Shown here: piece by piece, positions 60,105 through 64,000 of the stretch
How the letters are laid out: each line of letters begins with the position of its first letter
Numbering within the stretch: the stretch's first letter is position 1
Origin: CBDBEU01 sp965204565
GTDB taxonomy: Bacteria > Pseudomonadota > Alphaproteobacteria > Rhizobiales > TMED25
Reading direction: 5' to 3'
DNA length: 64,000 nucleotides
Assembly: GCA_965204565.1 (NCBI GenBank)
Contig: CBDBEU010000003.1
Location: forward strand, 248,001-312,000
Position numbers and translations under genes: made by a program
The notes under the pieces: model-generated
Database searches by the model: none
What the model was told of the DNA's origin: nothing
The model's input: the letters and a program-made list of their open reading frames with translations, nothing else

Positions 60105-61472
60105 CTAGCGTTCTTGTCCGCGCAGGTTTTGCGGTACATGCAAAAAACCGCCGCGAAAATCACCAGACAAGGCAAGGTCAAAATTGCGTGATGAAGCCGG
60201 CGAAAGCGCAAGTTCGCGCGCCTGCGCCTCTTCCAGACAGCGTTCTGCAATATCGGCGAACCCCTCGATATCACTATCGAGGCTGATCCGTGTCCCACCG
60301 CCCCGCAACACCAGCTCCATCCATCCTTCTTCACCGTCCCGCCTTGTGGCGTAATAGCCAAGACGGGCGTCCGTCAACTCATTCCATCCAATTTGACGCG
60401 GAAGGGGCCCATCGACGCTCAATCGGTCCGCATCGGCCGTGATGGTGCTCGCCGCCCGCAAGGCAACCCGGCCACCATAAGCGAGGAAGAGCACAAATAT
60501 TGTGACGAAGATCACAGACACCACCTGATTTTTATGGCCGGCGAAAGCAAGGGCCAAAGCCGCCAGACTGCCGCTGGCGCTGATCAGATATCCCCTTCGC
60601 AAAGCCGCCATCGGATAGCGGTGTATGGTCTGTTGTACAATCGAGGCGTCGGCCACTTCCACCTCATATCGTGCCGGGGCTGGCGCGCCCGGTGAACCGG
60701 CAGCTGGCGCGGGAGTGGCCATCAATGCCTCACCGCTCATCCACAGCGCTCCAGGGTGGCACGCGGTGAGGTTTAATAGAGCCTCAAGGAACTCCCAAGC
60801 AACCTCATTGTGAACCAGATGATGGGTGAGAACGCCGATTGGCGTGCTTTCGTCATCAGCAAGAAAGCCGCGAACGGCAGCGGCAAGCTCGCCAAACAGT
60901 TCGTCAGGCGGGCGGCCGGTGCGGGTGGTGCGCCAGGCGATTATGTCGAGATGGACGTTGATGACGCGAAAGTCCGGCGGCGCGGCCACATCCGATCGCG
61001 GACCATGGGCCGACAGCGCCTTGAACCCGGTCTCGCCCAGACGCCATATCAGCTCCGGCGCGATCTGGTTCCAGGGCGGCACAAGCATCGCGATCAAGCG
61101 CTCACCCATCAGCCCCAAAAGCTGTTCGCGGGCACGGTCCAGTTCGGCAAGCACAAGATCGGTCGGCCGCTCGACACCGAGTTCGCATTTTCTTTCATCG
61201 CGTGCAGCGTGATTTTGGTGGGCAATGCCGTGCACCGCAACGCGCACACCATCCGCGGAAAGCGCAGGACCAAGATCGCCGGTCGCGCCATCGGGGATGG
61301 CGGCGATCACCGGTGCGATGCCATGATCACTTGCGAGCGACATCAGGCGGCGCAGCGCTGGCGTGTCCTGGGTCGCATCATCGTCACGCAGCCACAAAGG
61401 CACCGGCCTGCCGGCATCAGCGCATTCGTCAAGTGCCAGGCCAAGCGCATCGCGGCCAGCAAGCTCAGCCAT
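60105..61472 (-). CDS. Polysaccharide deacetylase-like protein fused to a C-terminal membrane domain
   Basis: 455 residues. The N-terminal 250 resemble the NodB/polysaccharide-deacetylase fold in a divergent form: VPLWLRDDDATQDTPALRRL (metal Asp pair), VAVHGIAHQNHA (histidine motif) and VLTHHLVHNEVAWEFLEAL. The C-terminal 200 residues have two spans (YLISASGSLAALALAFAG; VVSVIFVTIFVLFLAYGG) followed by a PH-like beta region (DADRLSVDGPLPRQIGWNEL). The fusion is not one I know as standard. Overlaps the glycosyltransferase gene by eight bases, suggesting action on the same glycan. Confidence 0.75.
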   Translation of the reverse strand: MAELAGRDALGLALDECADAGRPVPLWLRDDDATQDTPALRRLMSLASDHGIAPVIAAIPDGATGDLGPALSADGVRVAVHGIAHQNHAARDERKCELGVERPTDLVLAELDRAREQLLGLMGERLIAMLVPPWNQIAPELIWRLGETGFKALSAHGPRSDVAAPPDFRVINVHLDIIAWRTTRTGRPPDELFGELAAAVRGFLADDESTPIGVLTHHLVHNEVAWEFLEALLNLTACHPGALWMSGEALMATPAPAAGSPGAPAPARYEVEVADASIVQQTIHRYPMAALRRGYLISASGSLAALALAFAGHKNQVVSVIFVTIFVLFLAYGGRVALRAASTITADADRLSVDGPLPRQIGWNELTDARLGYYATRRDGEEGWMELVLRGGGTRISLDSDIEGFADIAERCLEEAQARELALSPASSRNFDLALSGDFRGGFLHVPQNLRGQER

Positions 61473-62622
61473 GACCGAGCTTTTTTGCCGCGTCGATCAC
61501 CGCGCGCGCGGTGTTGCCGGCGCCATCGAGAAGCGGCATGCGTGCGCGATCAAGGCTGATTTGCGCCGCCTCGTCGACCGCCGCCTGCATCGCCGGGATG
61601 GTCAGGGGATCCTGCTTGATGACAACCGCCAGACCGCGCTCGGCTAGAAGGCCAACGCGGGCGCTCTGTTCGCTCTCATCAGCTTCGGCGAATGGCGCCA
61701 GCACGGCTGGAATATGGGCGGCCAGCACATCGCACACTGTGTTGTATCCGGCCTGGCTGATCGACAGGCGCGCGCGGGTGAGTAGCTCGGGAAAGTCAGC
61801 ACGGGCGCGCTCGACGATGATCCCCGTCTGGCGCGCGGCCACCGCACCCAGATAGGCAAATGCATCTTCGGACAGCCCCTGGCCAACAAGTACCCGCCAC
61901 GGCGCATCGGTGAGCGAGGTGGCAGGCCGCGCCTCGATTGCGGTTTTCAGCAAATGCCCGCCAAAGGCGCTGCCGCCAGCCGAGACCACCACTTCGCCAT
62001 TCCCGATTCTGGGGTCGGCGTCCGGCGCGTGGTCGGGCACGACATAGCCGGTATAGACAACCCGGTCGGCGAACTCGGCCGCCAGCGGCAGGGTGTCTTC
62101 GAGACGGACGAAACCGATATCGCCATGTACGAGAATCTGGTCGAAATAGGTGGTCACCACATTGCGGATGACGTCGAGCCGCTCGGGTTTCTTGGGCGGC
62201 ACCAGAATATCGCGGATCGAGGCGACGATCGCCGGCCGATTGGCCAAAGAGCGCTGATCCTCGATTAGGGGCACGAGTTCTGAGCGGAATTTCCAGCGCC
62301 CGAAAGGAAACAGCTCGGTGAGGATCGCGGCGGGTTTCAGCTCACGCGCAAGCGCGATCAGGGCATCGCGGCGGCGGTTGAGAATTTCATCGCCAAGATC
62401 AACGCCGTCAAGGCCAACCAGCCGCTTGAAGGTGACATCGGGGCTTGCCATCGGATCGAGCTGAACGATGTCAAAATCGCCAAGGCGCACATTTTTCAGC
62501 GGAAACCCACCGGTGGCGATGGTGACGGTGGCGCCCTCAGCAACCAGACCGCGGGCAATGCGCACGGCGCGGTGGAAATGGCCGACGCCCAGAAGATGTG
62601 TCACCCAGATCAGCACATGCAT
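61465..62622 (-). CDS. MurG-like glycosyltransferase (GT-B fold)
   Basis: 385-residue protein resembling UDP-GlcNAc transferases such as MurG. N terminus MHVLIWVTHLLGVGHFHRAV has the glycine loop with a histidine; the C-terminal half has VVVSAGGSAFGGHLLKTAIE, ISQAGYNTVCDVLAAHIPAV and PFAEADESEQSAR, which form the nucleotide-sugar site. Acceptor unknown. Its end overlaps the deacetylase-like gene. Confidence 0.85.
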   Translation of the reverse strand: MHVLIWVTHLLGVGHFHRAVRIARGLVAEGATVTIATGGFPLKNVRLGDFDIVQLDPMASPDVTFKRLVGLDGVDLGDEILNRRRDALIALARELKPAAILTELFPFGRWKFRSELVPLIEDQRSLANRPAIVASIRDILVPPKKPERLDVIRNVVTTYFDQILVHGDIGFVRLEDTLPLAAEFADRVVYTGYVVPDHAPDADPRIGNGEVVVSAGGSAFGGHLLKTAIEARPATSLTDAPWRVLVGQGLSEDAFAYLGAVAARQTGIIVERARADFPELLTRARLSISQAGYNTVCDVLAAHIPAVLAPFAEADESEQSARVGLLAERGLAVVIKQDPLTIPAMQAAVDEAAQISLDRARMPLLDGAGNTARAVIDAAKKLGHG

Positions 62623-62659
62623 GTGTCAGCGTCCCATCGCGATTCTCGTGAGTATTCAG

Positions 62660-63760
62660 TCATGCGGCGTGCGCAAGTTGATCGAGGGCGGCGGACAATA
62701 TGTGTGCCGCGCCGGTGAGCGAACGATCGCGCTCGATAAAGGTGCGCGCCTTGTCGCCGAGTGCCGAGCGCGCGCCCGGCTGTTCGATCAGCGCGCGGAT
62801 CGCGGCACTGAAACAAGCCTCATTGCCTGCTTCGGTCAGCCGCCCCGAAATGCCATCGCGCACCACATTGGCGACACCTCGATGGTTCATGGCGACAACC
62901 GGCAGACCAGCGGCCTGGGATTCGAGATAGATCATTCCATAGGCCTCGTCATATCCGGGCCAGACCAGAAGGTCGGCCCGCTCATAGGCGCATGCAAGCC
63001 CGTCCGGCTCAAGAGCGCCGAGAAAACTCACACGCCCAGACCCAAGCGGGGCGAGCGCTTGCTCGACTTCGGTGCGCGCCGGACCGTCGCCGGCGATTTC
63101 CAGATGCCAGTTGAGATCTTTGAGCGCGGCAAGGGCACGGCCCAGTATTCGGTAGCTCTCAACCTTGGCGCGGGCACGCATCATGCCAACGGCGAGCAAT
63201 CTGGGGGCGGTATTCTGCCGGCGCGGCGCAGGCGCGGGGCCCGGATCGATGAACGGCGGTAAATCGATCACCGGCGCTGAAAATCCGCGCGCCTTGGCAA
63301 GCTCGGCACGGTCATCCCTGGCCAGCAAGAACACAGCGTCAGCCTGGCCTAGCGCGCGCTCCACCGCATTATGGCCGCTTTTCCAGACGCCCTCGGCCCG
63401 CTTCATCGCAAAAGACGCCTCGGCAATCACGTAGGGGATTGCCAGCGCCTCGGCCACAGCCGGGCCGATCCAGTCCGGCGCGCGGTAATAAAGGTGATAG
63501 GTGAACCACAGATCCGGCCTGCGGGCGCCCTTGCCGGTCCATGCCTCAATCAGCCTTGCGGCCTCATCGCCACCCCGGCGCGCGATTTCCTGCTGGCACG
63601 CGATGGAATCTTCATTGGCATAGGCCCTGAGCGCGCTTGCCAGCTCAACCTTGTGGCCGGTTTTTTCAAGCGCGCGCATCAACAGGCGCGCCATCAGCCG
63701 ATCACCCGACGGAACCGGGTGGTCGGGAGATTTGAGGGGTGCGTAAAAGGCAATGCGCAT
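62660..63760 (-). CDS. Group 1 / GT4 family glycosyltransferase
   Basis: 366 residues, N terminus MRIAFYAPLKSPDHPVPSGD. The donor-binding half has VSFLGALEPDGLACAYERAD and the E-x7-E motif in WPGYDEAYGMIYLESQAAGL, characteristic of GT4 retaining transferases. It lies between two other glycosyltransferase genes on the same strand, so a shared surface polysaccharide pathway is likely. Confidence 0.9.
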   Translation of the reverse strand: MRIAFYAPLKSPDHPVPSGDRLMARLLMRALEKTGHKVELASALRAYANEDSIACQQEIARRGGDEAARLIEAWTGKGARRPDLWFTYHLYYRAPDWIGPAVAEALAIPYVIAEASFAMKRAEGVWKSGHNAVERALGQADAVFLLARDDRAELAKARGFSAPVIDLPPFIDPGPAPAPRRQNTAPRLLAVGMMRARAKVESYRILGRALAALKDLNWHLEIAGDGPARTEVEQALAPLGSGRVSFLGALEPDGLACAYERADLLVWPGYDEAYGMIYLESQAAGLPVVAMNHRGVANVVRDGISGRLTEAGNEACFSAAIRALIEQPGARSALGDKARTFIERDRSLTGAAHILSAALDQLAHAA

Positions 63761-63768
63761 GGGGCGCG

Positions 63769-64000
63769 CTATTCCGCTGCCGCCAGCGCGCCGTTCTTTT
63801 GATGCGCTAGGTCAAAGCGCACCAGTAGCCGGGTGAGACAGGCGGAGGCGGAAAATTCCCGCTCCAGCCTGTTGCGCCCGGCGGCACCAAGCAGCCGGCG
63901 CTCACCGGGATCGCGGATAAGACGCGCCAGAGCATTGGCCAGTGCTTCAGCATCATCGGGCGGCACCATGAGGCCGGTTTCGCCATCGTTGATCAGCTCT
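63769..64000 (-). CDS. Glycosyltransferase C terminus, cut by the window edge
   Basis: Only the last 77 codons are inside the window: ELINDGETGLMVPPDDAEAL followed by ANALARLIRDPGERRLLGAAG, the usual end of a GT4 glycosyltransferase. The gene starts beyond position 64000. Stop is eight bases before the start of the next gene, supporting one operon. Confidence 0.85.
   Translation of the reverse strand, partial: ELINDGETGLMVPPDDAEALANALARLIRDPGERRLLGAAGRNRLEREFSASACLTRLLVRFDLAHQKNGALAAAE

Noticed and set aside
1..64000. CRISPR array
   Set aside because: No series of regularly spaced identical repeats was seen; the longest repeats are two-copy only.

Overview
The window looks like a chromosomal segment of an alphaproteobacterium, most likely of the order Hyphomicrobiales (Rhizobiales). 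The evidence is a GC-rich background, a cell-cycle DNA methyltransferase of the CcrM type next to rnhB, a SAM-II riboswitch in front of metZ, and typical alphaproteobacterial gene runs: comF-grxC-nitrilase-DUF1178-ubiG, and recO-era-rnc-lepB-acpS-pdxJ-pyrE-rsh-rpoZ. The genus cannot be named from the sequence alone.

Layout. 1-417 is an AT-rich stretch with the tail of a collagen-like reading frame. 418-11.5 kb is core metabolism: a periplasmic prolyl isomerase (frameshifted), argJ, mutT, an IS5-type insertion that removed most of hslO, argE, trkH, apaG, riboswitch-controlled metZ, a dCTP deaminase and a radical SAM gene. 11.6-13.9 kb is mobile debris: half a tRNA-Gly, a dead tyrosine integrase, IS21 and IS1380 fragments. 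13.9-17.1 kb returns to core genes. 17.2-23.3 kb is a second decayed zone (IS1380, serine recombinase, IS21 istA, tRNA-Pro, tRNA-Gln, a nuclease). It ends with a redoxin gene whose peroxidatic cysteine position is an in-frame TGA, a candidate selenoprotein. 23.4-31.0 kb holds ETF-QO, a type 4 uracil-DNA glycosylase, moaB, two small-molecule transferases, a PA0069-type radical SAM protein, rnhB and ccrM.

31.5-38.9 kb is a contractile-tail prophage remnant on the minus strand in P2 order: sheath, tube, tail assembly chaperone with a -1 frameshift site, tape measure fused to the end of gpU, gpX, gpD. No capsid, terminase, baseplate, fibre or lysis genes are visible. Insertion sequences (IS3; a chimeric IS30/ISAzo13 frame) cap its upstream side. 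42-51.8 kb is a dense minus-strand housekeeping block (recO to rpoZ), followed by two plus-strand genes (a LabA-like NYN protein and a type 5 uracil-DNA glycosylase). 51.8-53.5 kb is a nest of IS481, IS5-like and IS427-like fragments.

53.98-64 kb appears to be one minus-strand operon. Going downstream it encodes three glycosyltransferase-type proteins (the first cut by the window edge), a deacetylase-like protein with a C-terminal membrane domain, and a complete oligopeptide-type ABC transporter (double ATPase, binding protein, two permeases). This suggests surface glycan synthesis expressed together with peptide or muropeptide uptake.

The strongest candidate for something new is the Sec-type redoxin at 22851-23321, with a possible SECIS hairpin directly after the TGA. 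A nonsense mutation remains a real alternative, because nearby mobile-element genes also carry in-frame stops.
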